From contig JAEVLN010000006.1 in assembly GCA_018350325.1 (NCBI GenBank), positions 4,392,056 through 4,456,055 of the forward strand: DNA of 64,000 nucleotides, given 5' to 3'. A program made the translations under genes and the position numbers. This stretch comes from Globodera rostochiensis (lineage: Eukaryota > Nematoda > Chromadorea > Rhabditida > Heteroderidae). Below are positions 1 through 11,008 of the stretch, one piece after another. The notes under the pieces are model-generated. The model ran no database searches. It saw only the letters and a program-made list of their open reading frames with translations, and had not been told where the DNA came from. Every line of letters begins with the position of its first letter. The stretch's first letter is position 1.

Positions 1-1063
1 CCCTGCAACGGTCAACGAAGCACTCAATTTCTGTTTTCTTAAGGAAAGATCAAAACAATTTTTAGATAGGGTGCGTTGTTGTCCAAATTACTTTCGTCGT
101 CTGACTCCTCTCTCTTCTTTCAGCACACTATGTTTCTTCAAAAAATAAAATATTCAAGATTTATATAAAATTGAAAATTTGTAACATCGTCGTTTTTTAT
201 TGAAAAAGGGTTTATGTCCAACCTTACAAAATCCAAGCTAATTGTGCAAAACCGACTTCGAATTTTCAAAATAAAAGTTTTTTTTGTGAATCTGCATTGG
301 CTGTCCGGAGAAATTTTTTTTAAATTTTTTGTAAGAAAATGAACCTAAAAATTGCCTAAACTTTACGGACCGTAACTTTTGAATTTGCTTTTTTCACACT
401 TTTCTTGCTAAAAATGTGTTCTTCTTTCTCTCATCTTTTTTATTATTGATTAAAAAATTTGTAAATATTTATTGAAATATCGAAACCGGAAATATAACGT
501 GTGTTTGCTACGGTTTAATAAGAATATTCAGGTTTTTCAATTAAGTACAGCTTTTGATAAAAAAAAAACTCATTAAATTCACTGAAAAAAAAATTACCAA
601 TTTATCACAATTTTAATTTATTAATCGTAACTTTTGAATTCTTTTCTCACAATTTGCGGGGTCAACATTTTGCTGAGAGCGAATAAAAAAACATTCAAAT
701 TTATGGAGATAAACCCCAAACAACGAAAGCGTCCATCCCCCCGTTGTTGGGGTCACCATTTTGCCCAAAGAAAAATTCCATTCAAATATTTATAAGATAA
801 TCCAAACTTTCAGTCTATAAAATAAATAATTTTTTGCAAAGTTTAAGCCAAAAACATAATGATGTCAAATGATAAATCTGATGTCATATTCGTGATTGCC
901 GTTCTCGATAACCCCGGAGTACTTCTCAGAATTACATAAAACTGATTTTAAAAAAAAAATTCGGGGATCTACCTACTATATAAGACACCATTATTTTTTT
1001 GCAAATTTTAAGCCAATATTGACTTTAATAATTAAATTTTATCAGATTTTGTAGTAAATGAAT
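1..1063. repeat. Gene-free 5' region with a dispersed repeat and a conserved upstream block
   Basis: No coding region is supported here. Positions about 40-135 carry the dispersed repeat around GGGTGCGTTG and CTCTCGTCG-like words that recurs near 4.2, 4.5, 13-14.6, 15.9, 33.0, 52.0 and 52.4 kb. Positions about 640-1060 match blocks upstream of the paralogous genes at 19.1-19.4, 36.1-36.4 and 45.3-45.5 kb (all inverted), including TCACCATTTTGCCCAAAG-like and TATAAAATAAATAA words. The block is probably duplicated promoter sequence. Confidence 0.6.
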
Positions 1064-3537
1064 ATGTCAATTTTAACTGAATCAATCAATGGCAAAATAA
1101 CCGCTGATACGGGTAAGAAACTCGATTTTATTAATATTTATTAATAATTGTCAATGTTTACAGACGTTTTGTGGCTAACCTGCGCCAATTTGGAGCCTTC
1201 CGAAGAATTTGGAAAAGGTTAAAAAAAAAAAGCAATTTTTTTAAATTAAATTTATTTTGAAAAATAACACTTTTCAGAAACATTTAGCTTAAAAATGTTT
1301 TCAGAAGTTGTGGATGCCGACACTTTGGGAAACCGAAACAAAATTGAAGACATGGAACAGGAATTGAAGGAGGTCAAAGAGGAATTGAAGCAGTACAAGG
1401 AAGAATTAAAGAACACAAAAGAAGAAAATGTAAATATTTATTCTAACAAAAATAATCTTTTTTTTTTGGCATTTATTTTAGAAGGAACTCCGCGCCGAGT
1501 TGGCACATCAGAAACAGCTAAATGCTTGCAAGTGCATGACTGTAGGAGAGATTCTGAACATGCACAAATTGAAGCAGCAACAGAACCAAAAAGAGAAAAT
1601 TAATTTTGTTTTGGGTCGCAGAGCAAAGACCGATGAGTTGGAACGTAAGCAGAAAGCTGATCAAATCGAACATCGTGCAAAGATTGACGAGGTGGAAACT
1701 GAATTATTTTAAAAATGAATTTGATTAATAAATTAACAATTTATCCAAATACAAAATTAAAATAACAATAAAAGTTTGTTGTTCAGAAGACGATGGAAGC
1801 GAAGGTCGCTTTGGAACATCAAAAATTGGTGGAAGATCACAAGGCTTTGCACGTAAAGATGGAGGAGTATCAGAACAAACAGCAACAGAACCAAGAGGAA
1901 AACAAGAAACTGAAGAATCTAATGGAAGAGATGAAGTTGAAGCAGCAACAGCACCAAAAGGAAATCAATGACAAAATTGGCTGGTTAAATGAGGACCAGC
2001 AGAAGCTTGTTTCCATTGATCAGTTTTCCCAAGTTCAAACGGCGATCAGCGACTTGGAACAGAAGCAAAAGAATCATCAGGAAGAACTCATGCGGCTGAA
2101 GTCTGTCCAAGCGATGGTCGTCCCCGAATTGAGGCAACAGAACATGGAGTTGCAAACTGATCAAAAGGCATTTGTGGACAAACTTAATGGACTTGAGCAA
2201 AAGCAAACGGCTTATGCTGAACAACAAAAAGCTGATCAAAAAGCAAGTTTAAAGGGATCATGTTCAATTCAACTTTTTAGCAATTCAATGAACGTGACGA
2301 GAAACTGAACAACTTTTTGGGGCAGTTTGTTGAAGAACAGAACACAAATCAGAAGAAAATGGATGAATTGGGAAACAATTCGAAGAAAGAGCTCGAAAAG
2401 GTGGGAAATAAAAAATAACGGGTAACAAATCGGCCATTATAAGGGAGTTTTGAAGGAATTTTGGCCAAATTACAGTCCCAAAATGGAAATTTCAGTTCAG
2501 TACCGGTGTCCAACTCTATTTTTTAAGCATTATCCTTACATTTAAATTGTATTTAAATTTGAAATTAATTAATTAAAGGGAATAAATCAACTAAAGGGCG
2601 AACTGAGTGCAAAAATGGAGTAGTATCAGAAGCAACAGCAACTGAACATCCATGTAAAGATGGAGCAGTATCAGAAGCAACAGCAACAGACCATCGTCGA
2701 CTTGCAGAAGACAATTGCCGTGTTAAATGATAAAATCAATGGAAAAGATAATTTAAACAAAAAAATTTGTTCTGAATTAGCAAATTCCCCGTCTCTTACG
2801 AACAGTTTGAGCTTTTAATATATTGAAAAATACAATTTTTATTTCTTAAAATATAACCGCGGCATTTTTCCCATCAAAGATAAAATTAATATGTAGAAAA
2901 GATTGTTAGATTTTTTGAATGTTTTTCGGACGATTTTGCAACAAAATTCTTCAAATATTAAAAACAAAAATAGAACGAGTCGGTCCACATTTTGAGTTAC
3001 ATTAGCAGGGCTTGACGTAGAGAGGGTCCCCTACCCCTTCCCCCCCCCCCCGAAAATTCAGTGAACATTTTTGGCTTTTATTGCATTTTTCATAAGGATT
3101 TATTTAAAAAAAAAATGCCAAAATAACTACAAGGGTAGCCGAGATTAAGAACCTGAAAATCGTGGTTTTCATAATAAGAAGCCCCCGGGGGGTTTTTCTC
3201 GGTTAAAATCCGGGATTTTGGAAACCTGATTCCCGGCTTTCAGTCCAAAATTTGAATTAATCAACCAACAACATTTTGTGGAAAATAAAAATTCGTTTTT
3301 TGTGGGAATATATTTTAAAAAAATTTTAATTCAGGCGCTCACGCTTCGAATAATTCGACGACAAATCAGTTTGTGGGGATCCAACAACGTAAGGAAACTT
3401 TAAAAGAAATTTTATTAAATTTATGAAATTAATTAATCGATTATTTTTCAGAGGCTCCGAATGCTAATGAACAATTAGGAAGACTTTTAATGCGCAGATC
3501 ATACATTCCTCCACACAGATTTGTGACAAGAGATTAA
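1064..3537 (+). pseudogene. Coiled-coil protein gene, copy A, apparently decaying
   Basis: Member of a local coiled-coil family related to RanBPM-like SPRY proteins; function unknown. Exons read by hand: 1064-1112, 1164-1217, 1305-1429, 1482-1691, 1787-2242, 2281-2400, about 2579-2748, 3335-3388 and 3452-3537. The product begins MSILTESINGK and is mostly Gln/Lys/Glu-rich heptads ([10 protein letters not shown] and similar). An alternative start lies 6 bases upstream. The intron at 2243-2280 is GC-AG with a strong GCAAGT donor and is conserved in copy B. Two lesions are visible: a TAG at 2621-2623 where copy B has CAG, and GATAAT where copy B has a GGTAAT donor after the same exon (about 2748). 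The last exon encodes a basic tail (LLMRRSYIPPHR) and there is no SPRY domain. The copy may still make a truncated protein, but it looks like a recent pseudogene. Confidence 0.65.
2243..2280 (+). other. GC-AG intron
   Basis: A 38-bp intron starts GCAAGT and ends TTTTTAG. Without splicing, the frame stops within about 25 codons. With splicing, a 40-codon exon follows in frame. The same GC donor is kept in copy B (minus strand, near 17.7 kb). Non-canonical GC-AG introns are reported to be unusually common in Globodera. Confidence 0.75.
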
Positions 3538-3810
3538 TTCCCAAAAGTGAATGATGTCCTTATCCCCTTTTTTGGGTCAGCCCAAAGTGTTAACGTTCAT
3601 TCAAATATTTATTAATAGTTTAATCAAAACGGTTAAATATTCATTTGTTTAAAATCAAATTCTTTTATCTTTTACAATTAAAAAAAACGGCTTTATTAAT
3701 GCATGCATTATATTGTTTTCTAGGGCTGGTGGAAATTTGAAGAAAATCGCCGCATGTAGCGGGAATTACAGGGGTTTTTCTCTGCTGCTGGGCTTGACCC
3801 ATAGTGCAGC

Positions 3811-4140
3811 CAGGGAGGCCAAAATGCCCTCATTTGATGGCAAATGCCATAATTTTGGAAATTTGCCATATTTTTTGCCATATTTCCAAACTTGCCATAA
3901 TTTTGCCATATTTTAGAACTTTGTGAAATTCTCATTTTTTAAGGGAAAAATGAGAATTCCCGAAAAAGTGCTCTTTGATTCTTACAATTTGAAGTTTTTG
4001 GTTGAAAAAAAAAATCAAAATTTTCTCGGCGCAAGGAAACTGCCATAAAAATGCCATATTTTTGACCTCTCAATGCCATAAAAATGCCATATTTTTGGAG
4101 CCGGTTGCCATATTTTACCGCAGTTGAGTTGGCCTCCCTG
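3811..4140. mobile_element. hAT-type MITE (CAGGGAGGCC ends)
   Basis: 330-bp element with inverted ends CAGGGAGGCCAA / TTGGCCTCCCTG and a perfect 8-bp target duplication AGTGCAGC at 3803-3810 and 4141-4148. The interior is made of reiterated ATGCCATA / TATGGCAA words. It has no coding capacity. A relative with CAGGGAGCTC ends lies at 40834-41439. Confidence 0.85.
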
Positions 4141-4545
4141 AGTGCAGCCTTAGACAAAAGTAGCAAAAAGAGAGAATTAGCTAAAGAGTAGGCGACGAGA
4201 GTAATTTGGGCATCAACGCACCCTATCTAAAAATGTTTTTTGTTTTTCTTTAAGAAATCAGAAATTGTATTGCCCATTGAGCACCCCAGGCTGCCATACA
4301 TATATATATATACAAATTTTTGGATTGTCCGACCGAAAGTTGGACTTAAATACCGCCACGCTTCGAATAATTTGACGACAACGGACAGTCCAAAAATTTA
4401 TATTATTCAACAAATATCATCAAAGTAAGAATCAATATGCCGTTCAATTTCTGATTTCTTAAAAACAAACAAAAAAATTTTTAGATAGGGTGCGTTATTG
4501 ACCAAATTACTCGTTTTCGACAGGCATTAGAAAAGGCTTGTGCTT
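4141..4545. repeat. Dispersed repeat (GGGTGCGTT family)
   Basis: Contains two copies, in opposite orientation, of the element part carrying AACGCACCCTATCTAAAAA, plus a TATATATATA tract and the TCCGACCGAAAGTTGGAC word. Very similar sequence is at 15.8-16.05 and 32.87-33.13 kb. No gene is seen. Confidence 0.6.
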
Positions 4546-4591
4546 TAATTCCCCCCCCCCACCCCTCCCACTCTCATCAGAGACAATGCTA

Positions 4592-5021
4592 ATGCCAATG
4601 CCAAGTTTTGCTTCACGCAAATGCCAACGCATTCTCTCGCTTTACCCCCGCCTCCCCCTTTCCCACAATTGGCCATAAACAGGGGGCCACAAATGCCGCG
4701 CTCCAATTTTGGCAATATCTTTGTTGGAGTAAGGCAATCATTTCGTAAATGCCAACGCATTCTCCCGCATCCCCTCCAGGCGCTTCTTCCATACAATACA
4801 TATCCCTAATGCTTCAATCCCCCCCCCCAAAATTGGCATAAACAGGGGGGGCCACAAATGCCGCGCTCCAATTCTGGCATATATCTTTTTTGAAGTAAGG
4901 CAATCTTTCGTAAATGCCAACGCATTCTCTCGCGTCCCCTCCACTCTCTTCGATGGCAATGCTATTTTCAAACAATGGCACTTCTATGCCTGCGATTAAA
5001 GACGTATAAAAGCGTTGGCAT
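4592..5021 (+). promoter_or_regulatory. ATGCCA (DOG-box-like) cluster with TATA box
   Basis: Eight ATGCCA/TGGCAT hexamers lie upstream of the secreted SPRY gene: plus strand at 4592, 4598, 4621, 4749 and 4914; minus strand at 4834, 4875 and 5016. TATAAAA is at 5005-5011, 61 bases before the ATG, which fits a short 5' leader. ATGCCA is the published dorsal-gland promoter (DOG box) motif of Globodera rostochiensis effectors. The block also contains a degenerate tandem duplication (AAATGCCAACGCATTCTC repeated near 4619, 4747 and 4912), so several sites were multiplied together. Confidence 0.7.
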
Positions 5022-5071
5022 GCAGCAGATAGTGCCATCATTCTAAACGATTTTATTGTAATTGCCTCAAA

Positions 5072-8000
5072 ATGCGCACCTTTCTCTTCTTGGCCGCTGT
5101 TCGCTTGATCGTGGCCGCTTCTATTCTGCTGGAGACAGGTCAGAAAAAATGATTGAATATTACAATTTTGGCACCAATACAATATTTCATAACTTTTCAG
5201 TGAATATTTCATAACTTTTCAGTGTGTGGTGACTAGAGCCCGGCGAGATCGAGATCCCGACCGAGTTTTCCGAGAGTCCAGGTCTCGAAGCTCAAAAATT
5301 TGGCGAAAACTCCGAGACCTGGACTCTCGAAATTTCGAGACAAATCTCGGTCTCGGCCCATCCCAAATCTCGATCTCGGTCTCGGCCCATCCCAAATCTC
5401 GATCTCGCTTGGATTTTTCAAAAGTCCGGGCTCTAGTGGTGATTAACAAAAATTTATGTAAATATTGAAATATTTAACTTAACTTAATCACGTAGACAAT
5501 TCAGATGCAGTGGGACCATCCAGTTCTGGTAATGCTGAACCAAACGAAGGTAATTGTTATCTATTTATTTTTAAATTATTTTAGGCTTAGGAGCATCATT
5601 TAAGCTCTCCAAAAGTTGATGGGTGTGTTTCTTAGGTTCGGGGTCTAAGCTCCATTTTTACCAACGTTGAACCTCGGACCCGAATTCGAACATTTTTTTT
5701 AATCAAAAATTCAAAAACGAATTGCACAGCCTCAAACCCATTCAAAAAATGTGCAATCAACACAGCAGAAGGGAAATTGTACCGGCGGCGTTCATTTCAG
5801 TGCCCACACTTCAGTGCCGGACACTTCAGTGCCAGCAATTGAAAGGCTATAACTTTTTTAAACTCAACCAAATCAAGCAATCAAGATGTCATTTAAGCTC
5901 TAAGCTTTTAAAAGCTATTGTTAAGCCAACGCTAATCAATTAGAAAATTCGTAAAAAAGTTATTGCAATAACTGATGAAAAGCCATGATTTTGGGTGTTT
6001 TTCACGTTGAACTTCTTAAAAACGAATTGAACCGGCTCGGCTTTTTTGTGTACGATGCTTCTCATTTAGAGCTTTCCAATGACATCTTGATTGTTTGATT
6101 TTCTTGAGTTTAAAAAAACTTATAGACTTTTTAAGTGCTGGCACTGAAGTGATGTGTACCGAAATTGTACATATTTGGGTAATAATTTGAAAATAAAATT
6201 ATGTTTTCTTAGGGCTAACACTTGAAAATCAATGGGTTTCCGCTGCACCTGACGTGAAACTCGCGCTCATTGGGCCCAAACAATTGATTGGCCAGCATAA
6301 TGGAGAGATAGAGGGTAAATATTATTAAAAAAGTTTTATGAAAAAAGTTCGCAAAAAAATTTTTTTGAATTATTCAGCGCATCGCTCTGTGCGCGCTGAA
6401 TTGCCAATTCTAACAGAGAATTTGGGCACTTTTTATTACGAAATGAAAATCTTGGAGGAAGGAGTGAACGAGTAACCTAAATAAATAAATAGTTAAGATT
6501 AGAGCCCGGGATTTTTGAAAAGTCGGGATCAGGATCAGGAATTGGAAATTACCAGGATCAGGATTTACTAGGGATTAAAAATCCTGTTTTCAGGATATCC
6601 TGATCCTGGTGCTTCGTCGAAAATACCAGGATTCCGGATCAGGAGTCCTGGAAAAAATCCTGTCCTGTCCGGGCTCAACTTGAGATTCAAAATGCTTTGG
6701 AAGCATTTCCTTTAAACAATTTTATATTTAGCGGTGTTTTCATTGGACTTGCGACGAAAGAAATGCCATTGAGCGGCACACATGTTGGATATTACAACGG
6801 CACTTACGGATACGCAAGCGATGGCACCATTTGGGGTCACGAAGTTGCGGGATGTTCCCACTGGGGTTATGGACGCCCGTACATCACGGGAAACCACAAA
6901 TTTGTCGTCGATGACGTCGTCGGCTGCGGCATGGATTTGGCAACTCGCAAAATGTTTTACACAATAAATGGCGAGCGTTTGGGTGAGAAAGAAAAAGAAT
7001 AAAATTAGGGGCATTTAACCACTTTTGGGGCTGTTTATTTAATTTAAAGAGCAAATCGATCGGAGCCGTTCATTTGGGCACCGAGTCTTTAGGGTAGGGC
7101 TGGGCCCCCGACCCCGCAAATTTAGGCCATTTTTCGGGGGTTTTCCCTGACCCGTCCCCGACACTTCCATCCCCGAACCCTAACCCCGACTCGGGGTCGG
7201 GGTTTAGCATAATTTTTTAAAATTAAAATGCGTGCAAAAGATGAATTTTTGAAAATTCATCGTCTTGAAAAATTAAAAATTATTCAAAATTTGAATTTTC
7301 TGGGCATTTTTGGGTCAGGAATTCGGTTTTTTCGGACACTGTTTGGGATACGGTTACATCACTATGCCCTTCCCTTCTCTTCAAAATAAGAACAAATTTA
7401 AAAAATTATCGACTCTAATGTCAATAAATTTCGGAAGTTATTCAAAAAAGAAACAAAAATTTGACTTCTAAAATTTAGAAGAAAATTTAAACCCCGTAAC
7501 CCCGACCCCGACCGATTTAGGTAACCCCCACCCCGACCCCGACAATCCCGCCCCCGAAAAACCCCGACCCCGCAATTCTCAACCCCGACGTCGGGTGCCC
7601 AACCCTACTTTAGGGCACCGAGTCATTTGGGCACCAATTCCGGATTTTTTTAAAATAATACATTACGAAATAGGGTAATAATACTGGGATTTGTGGGCTT
7701 CCTGTTGTGAAAAAACAAATTTTGTTTTTCAAAGTCAATAAAAAAGTGTTTCTAGGGGTATTCGGGTGGTGTAGAATCCGAATCTGAATTCCGTTTCGAC
7801 CAAATGCGAACCCCAAACCCGAAAGCTCAAAATTTCCAAAATTGTTCGAATTCGGGTTCGGGTTCGCATTTGATCGTCGGAAGTCAGGTTCGGATTCTAC
7901 AACACCCGAATACCCCCAGAAACACTTTTTTATCGACTTTAAAAAACAAAATTTGTTTTTTTTACAACCGCGAGCCCACAAATCCCAGTATTATTACCCT

Positions 8001-8271
8001 ATTTCGTAATGTATTATTTAAAAAAAAGAATCGGAATTGGTGCCCTAAAGACTCGGTGACCAAAATCGATGGACCATAATGTTTTTAATTTATTTTTTAT
8101 TTTTTTGTTTATTTTTTTTTTACAGAAACTGCCGATTTATTAGTCGATCCTGCAGCCAATTTGTCCAATTTGTTTCCATGCGTTTCGTTGTGGACCCCTG
8201 ACGACAAAATTGTTGCGAATTTTGGGCCGGATTTTAAATTCAAGTTTACCGCCGATGGCATTAGAAAGTGA
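5072..8271 (+). CDS. Secreted SPRY-domain protein (SPRYSEC-type effector candidate)
   Basis: Six exons with consistent frame: 5072-5138, 5496-5549, 6213-6314, 6378-6471, 6732-6982 and 8126-8271, giving 237 residues. The N-terminus (MRTFLFLAAVRLIVAAS) is a clear signal peptide. It is followed by a short Ser/Gly/Asn linker and one SPRY domain from about residue 45 to 225, with recognisable strands (ENQWVSAAP, LGTFYYEMKIL, FIGLATKEMPL, YNGTYGYASDG, VVGCGMDLATRKMFYTINGE, LFPCVSL, VANFGPDFKFKF). The plan and length match cyst-nematode SPRYSEC proteins, which are made in the dorsal gland and delivered into host cells, where some bind resistance proteins. The start is fixed by the signal peptide and the TATA box upstream. 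Introns 1, 2, 4 and 5 have gained MITEs, yet all splice junctions I checked keep phase, so the gene looks intact. Confidence 0.85.
5234..5435. mobile_element. hAT-type MITE in intron 1 of the SPRY gene
   Basis: Ends TAGAGCCCGG / CCGGGCTCTA. Flanks GTGGTGAC (5226-5233) and GTGGTGAT (5436-5443) form an 8-bp target duplication with one mismatch. The interior repeats CGAGATC/CTCGGTC words. No coding capacity. Confidence 0.8.
5770..6175. mobile_element. Foldback element in intron 2 of the SPRY gene
   Basis: Left arm words (AAATTGTACC, CTTCAGTGCC, AATCAAGATGTCATT) recur in reverse complement on the right (AATGACATCTTGATTG, GGCACTGAAGTG, GTACCGAAATTGTAC). Arms are about 150 bp. Boundaries are approximate and I saw no clear target duplication. 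Confidence 0.6.
6500..6677. mobile_element. hAT-type MITE in intron 4 of the SPRY gene
   Basis: Begins TAGAGCCCGGG and ends CCGGGCTCA, flanked by GTTAAGAT and CTTGAGAT, a diverged 8-bp duplication. The interior repeats GATCAGGAT words. It looks older than the neighbouring elements. Confidence 0.6.
7074..8062. mobile_element. Large foldback element in intron 5 of the SPRY gene
   Basis: Two arms of about 200 bp are inverted. The left arm (CACCGAGTC... AAATAGGGTAATAATACTGGG ... ATTCGGGTGGTGTAGAATCC) matches the right arm in reverse complement to about 8062 (GACTCGGTGACC). The left arm is interrupted by the hAT-type MITE at 7095-7607. The whole palindrome would form a long hairpin in the pre-mRNA. 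Confidence 0.7.
7095..7607. mobile_element. hAT-type MITE nested in the foldback
   Basis: 513 bp, ends TAGGGCTGGGC / GCCCAACCCTA, with a perfect 8-bp target duplication CTTTAGGG at 7087-7094 and 7608-7615. The interior is dominated by CCCCGACCCCG words. It is younger than the foldback it splits. Confidence 0.85.
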
Positions 8272-8457
8272 AAAAACGAGGGGATTTGTAAGGATTTTGC
8301 TGGGTGGGGAGGGTTTCCGTCTTTGTTTTTCGTTGCCGATTAAAAAACATTATTATTCATTTTTTGTTTTCGAATTTGTTACTTTCGCGAGAAAAAAAAA
8401 ATCCAGCAAATTTTCGCTTTCTTTCGAGTTTCAATCCACGAGAGTGTAAGTAAAAAG

Positions 8458-8840
8458 CGGTTAGGCGTTTCGTAAATTTATGAAATAGTTTTAGACATTA
8501 TATCTTTATACACCCCTCCACTAAATCAGTTAAACCTTATACCATTGAAAAGCTCTAGATAAATTAAAACAATTTGTAAAACTAAACAAAGCAGTAAATC
8601 AACGTTTTAAAAAGTTATGATCAGAAAGCTACGAAAAACCCCCGATTTTTGGCAATTTTACATTATAATTTTTTTGAAACTTATTAACCACTTGAACTTT
8701 GCTGTAATGCTTTTTCTACTTATTTAGAGCTTTCCATTGATATAAGGTTTAACTGATTTAGTGCGGGGTGTATAAAGTTATAATGTCTAAAACTATATCA
8801 TAAAATATATGTGGCGGATTTACGAAATGCCCATAGTGGC
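8458..8840. mobile_element. Foldback MITE
   Basis: Arms of roughly 110 bp are inverted: CACTAAATCAGTTAAACC near 8520 pairs with GGTTTAACTGATTTAGTG near 8745, and AGTTTTAGACATTATA pairs with TATAATGTCTAAAACT. No coding capacity. Confidence 0.7.
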
Positions 8841-8977
8841 GGAATTTACGAAACGACCCAGCACGGTAAAAAGCCATTCGGAAGCTTTCGTAGGTTTTGA
8901 AGCTATTGTGAAACGTTTTCTGACCTTAACTTTTTTGATATTTGTCCAAATGTAATAGCTTAACGTATAGCTATAAC

Positions 8978-9212
8978 TAGAGACCGGAAACTTGGACCCA
9001 AAACCAAAACCAAAACATTTTTTTGGGATTTTTTGGGTTTTGGTTTTTTTTGGGTTGTGTTCCAATTTGACCCAAAACCAAAACATTTTTTTGGGATTTT
9101 TTGGGTTTTACTCCAAGTTGACCCAAAACCCAAAACCAAAAAACTTTTGGTCCAATTTTTTGTACAAAAACCCAAAAAAAATGTTTGGTTTTGGTTTTGG
9201 TTCCGGTCTCTA
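8978..9212. mobile_element. hAT-type MITE (CCAAAAC words)
   Basis: Ends TAGAGACCGGAA / TTCCGGTCTCTA, perfect 8-bp target duplication GCTATAAC at 8970-8977 and 9213-9220. The interior is ACCCAAAACCAAAAC and its complement. Confidence 0.88.
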
Positions 9213-9266
9213 GCTATAACTTTACTTGAGCTTTCGAATGTGTTTTAAATGGCGGAATCTTAAGGT

Positions 9267-9776
9267 CAGGCCTGTGATATCTGCGGATTTTTCCTCATTC
9301 TGTGCTTTTTGGAAAGGCCAATGAGGATTTTTTTGTTGAAATACGGATTTGCGGATTTTTGTTGTCTTTTGAAAGATCCTTATGTGACTTTTTGGGGGTT
9401 TTTTAAGGAAAAATGACCAATAAAAAGCATTTTTTAACAAATATCGTTAAAATCATCAAAACAAAAAATTTAAATTTTGGTTGCAAATCCCTTAACAAAT
9501 TGAGTGAAAAATTCAAAATTTTCTCGGCACCGCCGACCACCCCCTGCCCCCTTTCCCAAGAATTTTTTTTGAAAAATCGCGCGCAAAAAAAAAATATATA
9601 TATAAAATCGCTAAAAATGCTCATTTTTGTCAAAGAAAGTTTTCAACTCAAGTGGTTGTGCTTAGAAATATAACGAATGAAGCGAGTTTAACTAAATGGT
9701 TTTATTTTAATGAAGAAATGTCGAATATGAGGATTTTTTCGATGCGGATTTTTAAAATTTTGAGATCACAGCCTTG
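9267..9776. mobile_element. hAT-type MITE (CAGGCCTGTGATATC ends)
   Basis: 510 bp, ends CAGGCCTGTGATATC / GAGATCACAGCCTTG, flanked by CTTAAGGT and GTTAAGGT (7 of 8 match). It contains a piece of the dispersed TTCTCGGC...CACCGCCGACC repeat also seen near 41.2, 46.0, 46.3 and 58.5 kb. Confidence 0.8.
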
Positions 9777-9971
9777 GTTAAGGTTGGATTGAGTTAGGGA
9801 GAGGTGAAATCAAATTTCCGGATCCGGAACGGATTTTCAATTCTGAACATTTACCGGTGGGATTTTTTCGGATAAATCCGGCCGGATTCCGGTCTGGCCC
9901 TAGATTGAATGAAGACATTCAAATTATTCCATTCGGTATTATTCGTTTTTAAATTATTGCATAATCTCGAC

Positions 9972-10179
9972 TAGAGCCCGGACTTGAGGACCGATCGAGA
10001 TTACGATCGAGAATGTCGATCGAATCTCGAAACTTTTCGATCGAGATTACGATCGAGAATCTCGAAAAATCTCGGTCAGGACAAATTTTTTCGATCGAGA
10101 TTTCGATCGAGATTCTCGAAAAAATCTCGTCGAGATTTTCCGAGATTACGATCGAGAATCTCGATCGGTCCGTGCTCTA
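9972..10179. mobile_element. hAT-type MITE (GATCGAGAT words)
   Basis: Ends TAGAGCCCGGAC / GTCCGTGCTCTA, perfect 8-bp target duplication ATCTCGAC at 9964-9971 and 10180-10187. The interior reiterates GATCGAGATTACGATCGAGA. Confidence 0.85.
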
Positions 10180-10187
10180 ATCTCGAC

Positions 10188-10634
10188 TAATCAAATTTTC
10201 TGTTGAAATTCCATCCAAATTTTTCCATCAATTTTTTCCCTTTTTGCGTTCACTTGGACCTTCGCTTGTGTAGCATCTCTCTTTGCACACAATTTATTCA
10301 AAAAAAAATGATTCAAGAACTACTTTATAACGCCTTCTTTCTTACTGTCCTCATATTTTCACTTTTTTGTCTTAATTGATTAATTAGTAGCATTTAAGTG
10401 CTTAAAGCAACCTGCTAATTATTATATAATTAAATTTTTTATATTTCTACAGCACATTTACGATATTTTCAGTTCAACTTTATTGTTTAGTATATATGGA
10501 GTAATTATTTGTCCAAATTCAATGTCAAAATGGTGCGAACAAGTGGTCAAACCCAATTACAAATTTCGAAAAGCTTCATCCAACCGACATGCGAAATTTA
10601 CAAAGTAATTTAATGCCTATTTTGTTGTCCAGAC
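10188..10634. other. AT-rich intergenic stretch
   Basis: No gene, long repeat or RNA signal recognised. A few short homopolymers and TAATTA words only. Confidence 0.5.
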
Positions 10635-10855
10635 CAGGGATGGAAGCCGACGACCTCAAAAAATTTCGGGAATCGGAATTCCGAAGCCTTAAAATTTTTG
10701 GAAATTGGAAATCGGATTCCGGGGTCTCAAAAGAAACAGAATTCCGGGGGCTCAAAAAATTTCGAAAATCGGAATTCCGGGGTCTCAAAAAATTTCGGAA
10801 ATCGGAATTCCGGGGTCTCAAAAAATTTCAAAAATCGGAATTCTGACCATCCCTG
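10635..10855. mobile_element. hAT-type MITE (GGAATTCCGG words)
   Basis: Ends CAGGGATGGAAG / GACCATCCCTG, flanked by GTCCAGAC and GTACAGAC (7 of 8). The interior repeats CTCAAAAAATTTCGGAAATC-like units, so any open frame here is a repeat artefact. Confidence 0.82.
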
Positions 10856-11008
10856 GTACAGACGTTAATGACACACATATTAAACATGGAAATTAATTAC
10901 ATTGCTTACTTTAATGAGGCTATCTTTTGACCACCTACCTGCTCATCAATTCAATTCATTCTTTACAAACAAAATATTTGGCAATTATGCTTAAGCATTT
11001 TCGTTCAA

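Noticed and set aside
4545..5212. Overlapping open frames upstream of the SPRY gene
   Set aside because: They read through the duplicated promoter repeats and compete with a well-supported signal peptide start.
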